Origin: Desulfonatronum thioautotrophicum
Lineage (GTDB): Bacteria > Desulfobacterota > Desulfovibrionia > Desulfovibrionales > Desulfonatronaceae
Reading direction: 5' to 3'
Length of the DNA: 64,000 nt
Assembly (NCBI RefSeq): GCF_000934745.1
Contig: NZ_JYNO01000001.1
Span: 868,001-932,000, forward strand
Part shown: in pieces, positions 52,465 to 62,788 of the stretch
Layout: each line of letters opens with the position of its first letter
Position numbering within the stretch: the stretch's first letter is position 1
Notes under the pieces: generated by a model
Told to the model about the DNA's origin: nothing
The model's input: the letters and a program-made list of their open reading frames with translations, nothing else
Database searches by the model: none
Program-made: the position numbers and the translations under genes

Positions 52465-52472
<8 letters not shown>
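51321..52472 (-). CDS. DUF1786 family protein (ASKHA-like, 'pyruvate formate-lyase activating enzyme-like')
   Basis: The 383-residue product has a DUF1786 domain beginning [14 protein letters not shown] (about residue 39), with phosphate-loop-like [17 protein letters not shown] later, suggesting an actin/Hsp70-like fold. The first 37 residues are a low-complexity leader ([16 protein letters not shown]) encoded by 7-base tandem repeats (52422-52449), so the genuine start may lie further in. The gene start overlaps the clpB stop by eight bases. Despite its database nickname no radical-SAM motif is present, so enzyme activity cannot be assigned. Confidence 0.75.
52422..52449. repeat. Four tandem CTCCTGA units in the DUF1786 leader
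   Basis: Four 7-base units CTCCTGA, CTCCTGA, CTCCTGG, CTCCTGA run without gaps. They encode residues about 8-17 of the minus-strand DUF1786 protein. Confidence 0.85.
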
Positions 52473-55071
<2,599 letters not shown>

Positions 55072-55130
55072 ATGTGGTTCCTCCGAGAGGGGATGAATGT
55101 TCTGCGGTTACTTTTGGTGTTCTCGTCTTC

Positions 55131-55172
55131 GTCCTCGTGCACGTGCACGTGAACGTGCACGTGCACGAGGAC
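55131..55172. repeat. Perfect 18-bp inverted repeat between cbpM and clpB
   Basis: The arm 55131-55148 (GTCCTCGTGCACGTGCAC) is exactly repeated in inverse at 55155-55172 with a 6-base GTGAAC loop. The arms contain GTGCAC and CACGTG repeats. In RNA it would be a very stable hairpin without a T-run, so it may be an attenuator, processing site or repeat element. Confidence 0.85.
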
Positions 55173-55194
55173 GGGAACATGCGGCGCTGTTGCA

Positions 55195-55512
55195 TCATAG
55201 CAGGCGGCGCAGATCGCGCACCTGCAGCTCCAGATCCTCAATGCGTTCCAGCAGGTCGATGATGATCGTTCCGGCCAGGGCCGGAATCTCAAAATCATTG
55301 CAGATCCGCTCCAGTTTGGTGACCTTGTACACGTCATTGGGGTGGAAGAGGTAGCATTGTTCCTGGGTCTTGTTCGGGCAGAGCCAGCCCAGCTCGATCA
55401 GTTCGCCCAGCCTGGACGGATGGATGCCGGTCAGTTCAATGAACCGGGACCAGATCATCAGCTCGGAGGTTGCCGGCAGTTCTTCAGTGTGCAGCTTGAT
55501 GCGCAGTGACAT
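55195..55512 (-). CDS. cbpM: Chaperone modulator CbpM-like (MerR_2-type)
   Basis: The 105-residue protein has the features of CbpM modulators, which bind the J-domain of CbpA and restrain it: an N-terminal helix-turn-helix-like region (ELTGIHPSRLGELIELGWL, residues 27-45) and a C-terminal coiled coil (IIDLLERIEDLELQVRDLRRLL, residues 84-105). It lies directly behind a dnaJ-like gene and before clpB, the usual arrangement. Confidence 0.88.
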   Translation of the reverse strand: MSLRIKLHTEELPATSELMIWSRFIELTGIHPSRLGELIELGWLCPNKTQEQCYLFHPNDVYKVTKLERICNDFEIPALAGTIIIDLLERIEDLELQVRDLRRLL

Positions 55513-55536
55513 GGATCAGCACTCCCTATGGTTCGA

Positions 55537-56505
55537 TCACGCGTCGTGGCGAGGGTGAAACGTGGATGCCTGGGCCAGTTGGTCCCATAAGGCCCGCTCT
55601 TCTTCCGTGAGGGTCTTGGGGACCGCGATCATCACCCGAATCAGTTGATCGCCCTGGTCGGCCCCCTTGCCCAGGCCCTTGCCGCGCAACCGTAATTTTT
55701 GGCCGCTACCGGTGCCGGCGGGGATGGTCATTTCCACGGCCCCGGCGAGGGTCGGCACGCGAACCTTGGCACCCAACACCGCTTCCCAAGGGGCCAGGGG
55801 CAGATCGTAAACAACAGAATTTCCCTCCAGCTTGAATTTCGGGTGCGGAGCAATTTTGATCTTCAGGTACAGATCGCCGCTGGGGCCGCCGCGCATGCCC
55901 GGCGAGCCCTGCCCGGCCAGCCGGATGCGGGAGCCGTTCTTGATTCCTGCCGGAATGTTCACCTGCAGGGACTTGGTTTCCATGCGCGGCATGCCGTCCG
56001 GTCCGACCACCTGTTCCTGAAAGGAGATGGTCCTGCTCCCGCCGGAAAAAGCGTCTTCCAGGGGAAGCTCCATCCCGACCTCGACATCCCGGCCCCTGGT
56101 CTGGCGGGGACGGAACCCTCCGCCAAAGGGGTCGCCCTGAAAATTCTGTTCACCGCGAAATTGGCCTCCGAAGATGGTCTCGAAAAAGTCGCTGAAATCC
56201 CCGAATCCGCCCTCGAACTGGGGTCCTCCGGAAGTGCGGGAACCAAATCCGGGAGGCGGTTGGAAATTCTGGCCGTGCTGCCAGTTCGGTCCCAGGGAGT
56301 CGTACAGCTTGCGCTTTTCCGGATCCTTGAGCACCTCGTAGGCTTCATTGACCTCTTTGAATTTTTTTTCCGCCTCGGCATTGTCCGGATTCAGATCCGG
56401 ATGGTACTTTCGGGCCATTTTTTTGAAGGCCTTGGAAAGTTCGTCCTGGGACGCGGTCTTGGAGACTCCCAGGAGTTGGTAGTAGTCTTTGAAGGAAACG
56501 CTCAT
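55537..56505 (-). CDS. cbpA: DnaJ-like co-chaperone CbpA
   Basis: This J-domain co-chaperone stimulates DnaK. The ATG at 56505, with GGAGAA upstream, gives 322 residues; an open frame extends 20 residues further but lacks conservation. The J-domain covers residues about 8-72 with the HPD motif at 35-37. A Gly/Phe-rich linker follows (about 75-115), then two C-terminal beta-domains of the DnaJ type without the Cys-rich zinc finger, which makes it CbpA rather than DnaJ. Confidence 0.93.
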   Translation of the reverse strand: MSVSFKDYYQLLGVSKTASQDELSKAFKKMARKYHPDLNPDNAEAEKKFKEVNEAYEVLKDPEKRKLYDSLGPNWQHGQNFQPPPGFGSRTSGGPQFEGGFGDFSDFFETIFGGQFRGEQNFQGDPFGGGFRPRQTRGRDVEVGMELPLEDAFSGGSRTISFQEQVVGPDGMPRMETKSLQVNIPAGIKNGSRIRLAGQGSPGMRGGPSGDLYLKIKIAPHPKFKLEGNSVVYDLPLAPWEAVLGAKVRVPTLAGAVEMTIPAGTGSGQKLRLRGKGLGKGADQGDQLIRVMIAVPKTLTEEERALWDQLAQASTFHPRHDA

Positions 56506-56563
56506 GGCAGCAGATTCTCCTTGCGCGAGATTCTTGAAGTGGCAAGATGTGCAATGGACGATC

Positions 56564-56591
56564 AAGGTAGGAAAGAAAAACAGTATGTCAA
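56564..56591 (-). promoter_or_regulatory. Candidate promoter for the cbpA-cbpM-clpB operon
   Basis: On the minus strand, TTGACA (56591-56586) is followed after 16 bases by TACCTT (56569-56564). The -35 is a perfect sigma-70 match, the -10 is weak. A CTTGA core is also shared with heat-shock promoters, but the typical -10 CCCCAT is not visible. Confidence 0.4.
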
Positions 56592-56755
56592 GTTTTTGAC
56601 TAAAGGTTTTTCAACTTTTCCCTGGACATTGCGTGGAGAGAACCTACCTGATGTCCTGGTCAAGGAAAAGTGATGCTTGTGATTTCTTGCAGCTTGCGGT
56701 TGGAGGCCGGTTCGGTTAGTGAACCTGGATCAATTTCGGAGGAAACCAGACCATC

Positions 56756-57493
56756 ATGATTACGATTATCAGGTCCCTTTTTGTCCTCATCGGACTGCTT
56801 ATCATTCCTTCCACCGCCTGGGCCTGGGGGCCGCTGACCCACATGTATGTGGCCAACGAGCTTTTTGCCTACGCATCAATCATTCCCAGTGCAATATTTG
56901 GACTGTTGACCAAATATCGTCAAGATTTTCTGTATGGGAATCTCATGGCGGACATGATCCTGGGCAAGAGTTATCTGCCCGCGGAGAAAAGCCCGCACAG
57001 TTGGGCAACGGGCATGCGGTTTCTGGAACAAGCACAAAACGATTCTGAAAAAGCGTTTGCCTACGGGTATTTATGTCACCTCGCCGCGGACACCGTGGCC
57101 CATGGTATTTTGGTGGAAGAACAGCAGGATGTGTCCCATGCCTGGCTGGAAATGCAAGCCGATGCCATGATCCATCGAACGTACTGGGTCCAATCCGTGA
57201 GCTTCAGTCGGTCCGTGCAGCGACGCAACGACCGATTCCTGGAAAATTCTCTGGACAGCTATATCTTTTCCTTCAAGACCAACAGAAAAATCTATAAGAG
57301 CCTGGTTTTTTTCTCGCTACTCAACGTCCGCCGCAAGGTTCGGGTGGACCAGGAGTATATCCATGAACTGCATGACCACTCCCTGGCTCGGATGATCTGC
57401 CTGCTCCGGGACGGGGAAAAGTCCCTGGTGCTCCAGGAAAACCCCATGGCCGTCAAACACGACCGTTCCGCACACACCACCACGCTTCTGTAG
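56756..57493 (+). CDS. Secreted zinc-dependent phospholipase C-like protein
   Basis: The 245-residue product has a signal peptide (about residues 1-22) and starts its mature part with WAWGPLTH, the hallmark of zinc-dependent phospholipase C (Zn_dep_PLPC), in which the first Trp and the following His are zinc ligands. Further potential ligands are in GNLMADMIL, HSWATG and GYLCHLAADTVAHG. Whether it hydrolyses phospholipids is not proven; many bacterial homologues are uncharacterised. It has GGAGGAAA upstream of the ATG at 56756. Confidence 0.85.
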   Translation: MITIIRSLFVLIGLLIIPSTAWAWGPLTHMYVANELFAYASIIPSAIFGLLTKYRQDFLYGNLMADMILGKSYLPAEKSPHSWATGMRFLEQAQNDSEKAFAYGYLCHLAADTVAHGILVEEQQDVSHAWLEMQADAMIHRTYWVQSVSFSRSVQRRNDRFLENSLDSYIFSFKTNRKIYKSLVFFSLLNVRRKVRVDQEYIHELHDHSLARMICLLRDGEKSLVLQENPMAVKHDRSAHTTTLL

Positions 57494-57814
57494 CCCTCCC
57501 ACCAGCCTTCCCCTGGCGTCGTTATTCGGCAATGCTTTTGTGGCCGTATCCTCGGCAGAATGATGCCTGTCGAGGGTGATGGATTCCCTGGATTTCCGTT
57601 CCCCGTCTGCACGAGGACAGGCTTCGCCGGAATGAGATGTTTTTCAATGCAGCCAAAAAGTCAGTCATACACGCGCAGGCGGGTATCCAGGGCCCTATGA
57701 CTCAGGGCGCTACGATTCGGATGAGCTGAGAAATTACATTTCCTGGGTATGCATCTGGCTCCGGTTTCCAGGGAAGGTCGTGTGGCATCTTGCTTCATCT
57801 CCCTGAAGGGGAGA

Positions 57815-57977
57815 AATCGTATAGCCGGTGGTTTCAACCACCGGATTTGGGGGGATTTATCGGATAATCCTGAAAGGACGACATTTTTTTATTATTTCCG
57901 CATGAAATATCGTCCCTTCAGGACTCAAAACCTGTAATTTTCATCTCCCGGTGGTTGAAACCACCGGCTATACGATT
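57815..57977. repeat. 163-bp element with perfect 30-bp terminal inverted repeats
   Basis: 57815-57844 and 57948-57977 are perfect reverse complements. Each arm contains its own palindrome, CCGGTGGTT and AACCACCGG around a 2-base centre. Inside are smaller inverted repeats built on TCCTGAAAGGACGA and TCGTCCCTTCAGGA. The layout is that of REP pairs or MITEs mobilised by REP-associated tyrosine transposases; no transposase is present. Confidence 0.88.
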
Positions 57978-58160
57978 AAATCCCTTCAGGATTGCTGGAA
58001 CCTACTCGGCAAATCGTAGTGAAGGCATACCATTTCCGTAGTTCCAGATAAAGAAAATGAACAAGCTTAAGCTTCCTCGGACGGAGAAAATAAAAGTTTC
58101 GCTGTAGTTTTATGCCTGCATACCGGAAACATGTGCATACCCACGTTACATTTTAGAGGG

Positions 58161-58192
58161 GTGACGGGACATTCTCTTGATTGCCCCGTCAC
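58161..58192 (-). terminator. Hairpin downstream of lon
   Basis: GTGACGGG and CCCGTCAC flank a 16-base loop about 40 bases after the lon stop. No T-run follows on the minus strand, so it is a weak candidate. Confidence 0.4.
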
Positions 58193-58228
58193 CTGTAAAG
58201 CGTCCGGGTCCGCTGCCCGGGCGATCAG

Positions 58229-60700
58229 TTAGTGCGTCTGTGGCTGGTGCTCTTCCTTGAGCAAACGCCGGGACAGGGGCAGGATGTCGGTGGGGGGGAC
58301 GCAGAAGATGTCTTCGCGGGTTCTCGCGGTCAGGGCATGGCAGAGGACCTCATCCATATGTTCAACGGTGATGACCTCCAGGTCCTTGAGGATGTTGGCC
58401 GGAACCTCTTTGAGGTCCTTGGCGTTGTCCGCTGGAATGATCACCTTGGATATCAGGCCGCGATGGGCTGCCAGCAGTTTCTCTCGGACACCGCCGATGG
58501 GCAACACCCGACCGCGCAACGTGATTTCCCCGGTCATGGCCAGGTTGTTGTTGACCGGCAGGTTCAAAAGGGCCGATGTGACGCTGGTGGCCAGGGTGAT
58601 CCCCGCGGAGGGGCCGTCCTTGGGTGTGGCTCCTTCCGGGACGTGGATGTGGATGTCGATCTCCTTGTAGAAGTCCTGGCGGAGTCCGAAAAGATCCGAG
58701 CGGGAGCGGACGTAGCTCCAGGCGGCCCGAGCTGACTCCTGCATCACGTCGCCCAGCTTGCCGGTGATTTCCACCTTTCCGGTTCCTGGCATCAAGGACA
58801 CCTCCACCAAAAGCAGCTCTCCACCCATTTCGGTCCAGGCCAGTCCAGTGGCCACGCCCGGCTGGGAACGCTCCTCGCGTTCTCCGTAGCGAAACTTGGC
58901 CACCCCAAGGTAGGACCCGACCATGGTCTTGTTCACGGCCACGGGCTTGTCCGCCCGACCCTCCTCCACGATTTTGCGGGCCACCTTGCGACAGATGGAG
59001 GCCATTTCCCGTTCCAGATTGCGCACCCCGGCCTCCCGGGTGTAGCGGCGGATGATCTCCAACAGCGCCCCCTCGGAAAAGGACATGTCGTCCGTGGTCA
59101 GGCCATGCTGGGTCAACAAGCGGGGCATCAGAAAGTCTTTGGCAATGCGCAGCTTTTCCACTTCCAGGTATCCGGGCAGACGAATGATTTCCATGCGGTC
59201 CTGCAGTGGTCCGGGAATGGAGTGCAGGGTATTGGCCGTGGTAATGAAGAAGACCTTGGAAAGATCGTAGTCCAGATCCAGGTAGTGGTCGGCGAAGGCG
59301 GCGTTCTGTTCCGGATCCAGGACTTCCAAGAGTGCGGCCGAGGGATCGCCCCGGAAATCCGTACTCATCTTGTCCACCTCGTCCAGGCAGAAGACCGGAT
59401 TATTGAACTTCACCCGCCGCAGGGACTGGATGATCTTGCCGGGCAGTGCGCCGATATAGGTCCGCCGATGCCCCCGGATTTCCGCTTCGTCCCGAACCCC
59501 GCCCAGAGAGATGCGCACGAATTCCCGGCCCATGGCCCGGGCCACGGATTTGGCGAGCGAGGTCTTGCCCACACCGGGTGGTCCAACCAGGCAGAGGATC
59601 GGCCCCTTGAGTTTTTCGACCATGCTCTGCACGGCGAGGTATTCCAGAATCCGTTCCTTGGGTTTATCCAGGGCAAAATGGTCTTCGTCCAGAATGGACT
59701 GGGCGGCCTTGAGATCCAGGCTGGTGGGTTGGATGGTGTTCCAGGGCAGGCTCAGGATCCAGTCCACGTAGTTGCGGACCACGGTGAACTCCGCGGACTG
59801 CGGAGGCATCTGCCGCAGTTTCTTGATTTCCTTGGCGCACTTTTCCTTGGCTTCCTCGGGGAGCTCCTTGGCCTCCAGTTGCTTGGCCAGCTCGTCGATT
59901 TCCTGACTGGATTCCTCTTCACCGCGGCCCATTTCTTTCTGGATGGCCTTGATCTGTTCGTTAAGATAGAAGTCCCGGTGGTTGCGCTCCATCTGCTGTT
60001 TGACGCGGGATTTGACCTTTTTCTCCAGGGACGTCAGTTCAATATCCTTGAGCAGGAATTCATAGGCTTTTTCCAGCCGCTTGAGGGGGTTCGGCTCCTC
60101 CAGGGCGGTCTGTTTTTCCGCAAAGGCCACCTTCAGGTGCGGCATCAGGCTGTCCGCCAGTCGGCCGGGAACATTCAGGGAGTTGATGGCGGCCAAGGTT
60201 TCCGGCGCCAACTTTTTGTTGATCTTGGCATATTCCTGGAGGGACTCCTGGACTGCCCGGATCAGGGCGAGTGCTTCCGGCGTGGCGAAATCCTCCCCAG
60301 CCACGCCATGGGCCAGAACCATCGGATAACCTGAATCCGTTGCCTGGATGCCATGCTCTCGCGACCAGGTGGCCCGGTAAAGCCCCTCGAAGAGCACCTT
60401 GATAGTCCCATCCGGGAGGCGAAGCAGCTGAAGTATCCGGCTGACCGTGCCCATGTCGAACAGGTCTTCCGGGACGGGATCTTCGGCCTCGGGGTTTTTC
60501 TGGGTGACAAGGAAAATCTGTTTATCGAACTTGTTCAGGGCGCGCTCAATCGCCCGGATGGATGATTCACGGCCGACGAAGAGCGGCACGATGGATCGCG
60601 GAAACATGACGACTTCCCGCAGAGTCATCATCGGCAGTCGAATTTCCGGCTCAACGATGATTTGTTCCTTCTTCTCTCTCTTTTCTTTTTTTTCCGGCAT
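58229..60700 (-). CDS. lon: ATP-dependent protease Lon
   Basis: Lon unfolds and degrades damaged and regulatory proteins in the cytoplasm. The 823-residue protein contains the N-terminal LON substrate domain, an AAA+ module with Walker A GPPGVGKT at 373-380 and the C-terminal Ser/Lys protease domain with catalytic Ser698 (in PKDGPSAG) and Lys741. The first 12 residues are a Lys/Glu run. It lies 39 bases downstream of clpX on the same strand, completing tig-clpP-clpX-lon. Confidence 0.97.
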   Translation of the reverse strand: MPEKKEKREKKEQIIVEPEIRLPMMTLREVVMFPRSIVPLFVGRESSIRAIERALNKFDKQIFLVTQKNPEAEDPVPEDLFDMGTVSRILQLLRLPDGTIKVLFEGLYRATWSREHGIQATDSGYPMVLAHGVAGEDFATPEALALIRAVQESLQEYAKINKKLAPETLAAINSLNVPGRLADSLMPHLKVAFAEKQTALEEPNPLKRLEKAYEFLLKDIELTSLEKKVKSRVKQQMERNHRDFYLNEQIKAIQKEMGRGEEESSQEIDELAKQLEAKELPEEAKEKCAKEIKKLRQMPPQSAEFTVVRNYVDWILSLPWNTIQPTSLDLKAAQSILDEDHFALDKPKERILEYLAVQSMVEKLKGPILCLVGPPGVGKTSLAKSVARAMGREFVRISLGGVRDEAEIRGHRRTYIGALPGKIIQSLRRVKFNNPVFCLDEVDKMSTDFRGDPSAALLEVLDPEQNAAFADHYLDLDYDLSKVFFITTANTLHSIPGPLQDRMEIIRLPGYLEVEKLRIAKDFLMPRLLTQHGLTTDDMSFSEGALLEIIRRYTREAGVRNLEREMASICRKVARKIVEEGRADKPVAVNKTMVGSYLGVAKFRYGEREERSQPGVATGLAWTEMGGELLLVEVSLMPGTGKVEITGKLGDVMQESARAAWSYVRSRSDLFGLRQDFYKEIDIHIHVPEGATPKDGPSAGITLATSVTSALLNLPVNNNLAMTGEITLRGRVLPIGGVREKLLAAHRGLISKVIIPADNAKDLKEVPANILKDLEVITVEHMDEVLCHALTARTREDIFCVPPTDILPLSRRLLKEEHQPQTH

Positions 60701-60739
60701 GCGGCGGGTTCCTTTGCGGAAGGAAATGATCTTCCGCGC

Positions 60740-61987
60740 TCAGGCTGTCTTGATCTCCTGTTCGTAAATCAGCAACGGCTCGGACTCGTTTTCCACCACG
60801 GACTGGTTGACCACGCATTCCTTGACCCCGCTCATGGACGGTAGACGATAGGAAATGTCCAGCATGATATTCTCCAGCACGTTGCGCAGACCTCTGGCCC
60901 CGGTCTTGCGCTCGATGGCCCGGCGAGCAATGGCCCGCAAGGAATCCTGGGTGAAGCGCAGGCGGACGTTCTCCATTTCGAAGAGTTTCTGGTATTGTTT
61001 CACCAGGGCGTTCTTCGGTTCGGTCAGGATGCGCACGAGATCGTCTTCCTTGAGATCCTTGAGTGAGGCCAGAATCGGCAGGCGACCGACCAGTTCAGGG
61101 ATGAATCCGAATTTGATCATGTCCATGGGCTGGACCTGCTCCAGGAAAGAACAGGTATCTTCGTCCGAGGCCTGGGACACGGCGGCCCCGAAGCCCATGC
61201 ACTTGGATTGGGTGCGCTGCTGAACGATCCGCTCCAGACCGATGAAGGCTCCGCCCACGATGAACAAAATGTTGGACGTGTTCATCCGGATGTATTCCTG
61301 TTGGGGATGCTTGCGACCACCCTTGGGTGGGATGTTGGCCTCCGTGCCCTCGATGATTTTCAGCAGGGCCTGCTGTACGCCCTCGCCGGAAACGTCCCTG
61401 GTGATGGAGGGGCTGTCGGAGCGGCGGGATACCTTGTCAATTTCGTCAATGTAGATGATCCCCTTGGAGGCGGCCTCGATGTCAAAGTCCGCGTTCTGCA
61501 GGAGTTGCACCAGGATGTTTTCCACATCCTCGCCCACGTAACCGGCTTCCGTCAGGGTGGTTGCGTCGGCAATGGCAAAGGGGACCTTCAGAATCCGGGC
61601 CAGGGTCTTGGCCAGCAAGGTCTTGCCCGAGCCTGTCGGGCCCATGAGCAAAATGTTGCTTTTGTCCAGTTCCACCCCGTCGGCCATCTGCGGGGCGTAA
61701 AAGACCCGCTTGTAGTGGTTGTGCACGGCCACGGAGAGGACCTTCTTGGCCTGTTCCTGGCCAATGACGAATTCATCCAGCTTCTTGTGCAGTTCTTCGG
61801 GAGTCAACAGTCGGCCGTCTTGCTGCTCCGTGTCCATTTCGTCCTGGTTGATGATCTCTTCACACAGGGTTACGCATTCATCGCAGATATATACGTCCGG
61901 TCCGGCGATCAAACGCCGGACCTGGTCCTGATTCTTGCCACAAAACGAGCAGCCCAGCCGAGGCTGGTTGGTTTTTTTCTTCACCAT
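60740..61987 (-). CDS. clpX: ClpX ATPase of the ClpXP protease
   Basis: ClpX recognises and unfolds substrates for ClpP. The 415-residue protein has the N-terminal zinc-binding domain (Cys13, Cys16, Cys35, Cys38) and an AAA+ domain with Walker A GPTGSGKT at 116-123, followed by the conserved GYVGEDVEN pore-region signature. The ClpP-docking loop IGF is not seen; the equivalent loop reads MGFGA. It is nine bases downstream of clpP. Confidence 0.97.
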   Translation of the reverse strand: MVKKKTNQPRLGCSFCGKNQDQVRRLIAGPDVYICDECVTLCEEIINQDEMDTEQQDGRLLTPEELHKKLDEFVIGQEQAKKVLSVAVHNHYKRVFYAPQMADGVELDKSNILLMGPTGSGKTLLAKTLARILKVPFAIADATTLTEAGYVGEDVENILVQLLQNADFDIEAASKGIIYIDEIDKVSRRSDSPSITRDVSGEGVQQALLKIIEGTEANIPPKGGRKHPQQEYIRMNTSNILFIVGGAFIGLERIVQQRTQSKCMGFGAAVSQASDEDTCSFLEQVQPMDMIKFGFIPELVGRLPILASLKDLKEDDLVRILTEPKNALVKQYQKLFEMENVRLRFTQDSLRAIARRAIERKTGARGLRNVLENIMLDISYRLPSMSGVKECVVNQSVVENESEPLLIYEQEIKTA

Positions 61988-61996
61988 GGAAAACCT

Positions 61997-62602
61997 CTAA
62001 GATGCTGTCTTCATTTCCGATCTGGAAGAAAGAATTTTGTCGATCAGGCCGTACTCCACCGCTTCGCTTGCGCTCATGAAGTAGTCCCGTTCGGTGTCAT
62101 GGCGGACTTTTTCCAGATCCGCTCCGGTGTGCGAGGCAAGAATTTCACTGAGCTTCGCCTTCAGCCGGATAATTTCGCGGGCCTGGATGTCGATATCCGT
62201 GGCCTGACCCTGGAAACCGCCCATGGGTTGATGAATCAGAATCCGGCTGTTGGGCAGGGCGTAGCGCATGCCCTTGGCTCCGGCGCTGAGCAGCAGGGCC
62301 CCCATGCTGGCGGCCTGGCCAAGGCAAAGCGTGGCCACGGGGGCGGAAATGTACTGCATGGTGTCGTAGATGGCCAAACCAGCGGTAACCGATCCTCCGG
62401 GGGAATTGATGTACATGTTGATTTCTTTTTCCGGGTTTTCGGATTCCAGAAAAAGCAGCTGCGAGCAGACCAGATTGGCGACATAGTCGTCGATGGCCGT
62501 TCCCAGAATGAGGATCCTGTCCTTCAGTAGCCGGGAATAGAGGTCATAGGCCCGTTCTGTTCGGCCGGTGGTTTCGATGACAATGGGCACGCCCATGGGC
62601 AT
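61997..62602 (-). CDS. clpP: ClpP protease subunit
   Basis: ClpP is the tetradecameric serine protease chamber. The ATG at 62602 follows GGAGAA and gives 201 residues; an upstream GTG (62641) would add a non-conserved leader. Catalytic Ser99 is in QAASMGA, His124 in IHQPMGG and the Asp in the TERDYFMSA motif downstream. It is the first gene after tig in the canonical order. Confidence 0.97.
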   Translation of the reverse strand: MPMGVPIVIETTGRTERAYDLYSRLLKDRILILGTAIDDYVANLVCSQLLFLESENPEKEINMYINSPGGSVTAGLAIYDTMQYISAPVATLCLGQAASMGALLLSAGAKGMRYALPNSRILIHQPMGGFQGQATDIDIQAREIIRLKAKLSEILASHTGADLEKVRHDTERDYFMSASEAVEYGLIDKILSSRSEMKTAS

Positions 62603-62660
62603 GATGTGTTCTCCTGATTGTTGAATGGTCGGTCGCGACACAGCGAATTCATGATGAATG

Positions 62661-62683
62661 CCGGAGCACGATCCGTGCTCCGG
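62661..62683. repeat. Hairpin in the tig-clpP gap
   Basis: CCGGAGCACG and CGTGCTCCGG form a perfect 10-base-pair stem with a 3-base loop, on either strand. It lies between tig and clpP and could partly terminate tig transcripts or mark an RNA-processing site. Confidence 0.6.
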
Positions 62684-62788
62684 GACACCACAATCGGTGG
62701 GTCGAGACCATCCAGGATAGTCATGGTAAACTGGATAGCAAGTCCGCGATTTGAAAATACTCAGATCCGGAATATCCGGCGCGATGTA

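Larger units (their letters stand above)
57494..58228. other. 735-base non-coding gap before lon
   Basis: No gene is supported. The middle holds the palindromic element 57815-57977 and the end a possible lon terminator (58161-58192). The rest is AT-richer sequence with no recognised signal. Confidence 0.7.

Noticed and set aside
57749-57937. Frame of 62 residues across the palindromic element
   Set aside because: It is made largely of the repeat's inverted sequence and has no ribosome site.
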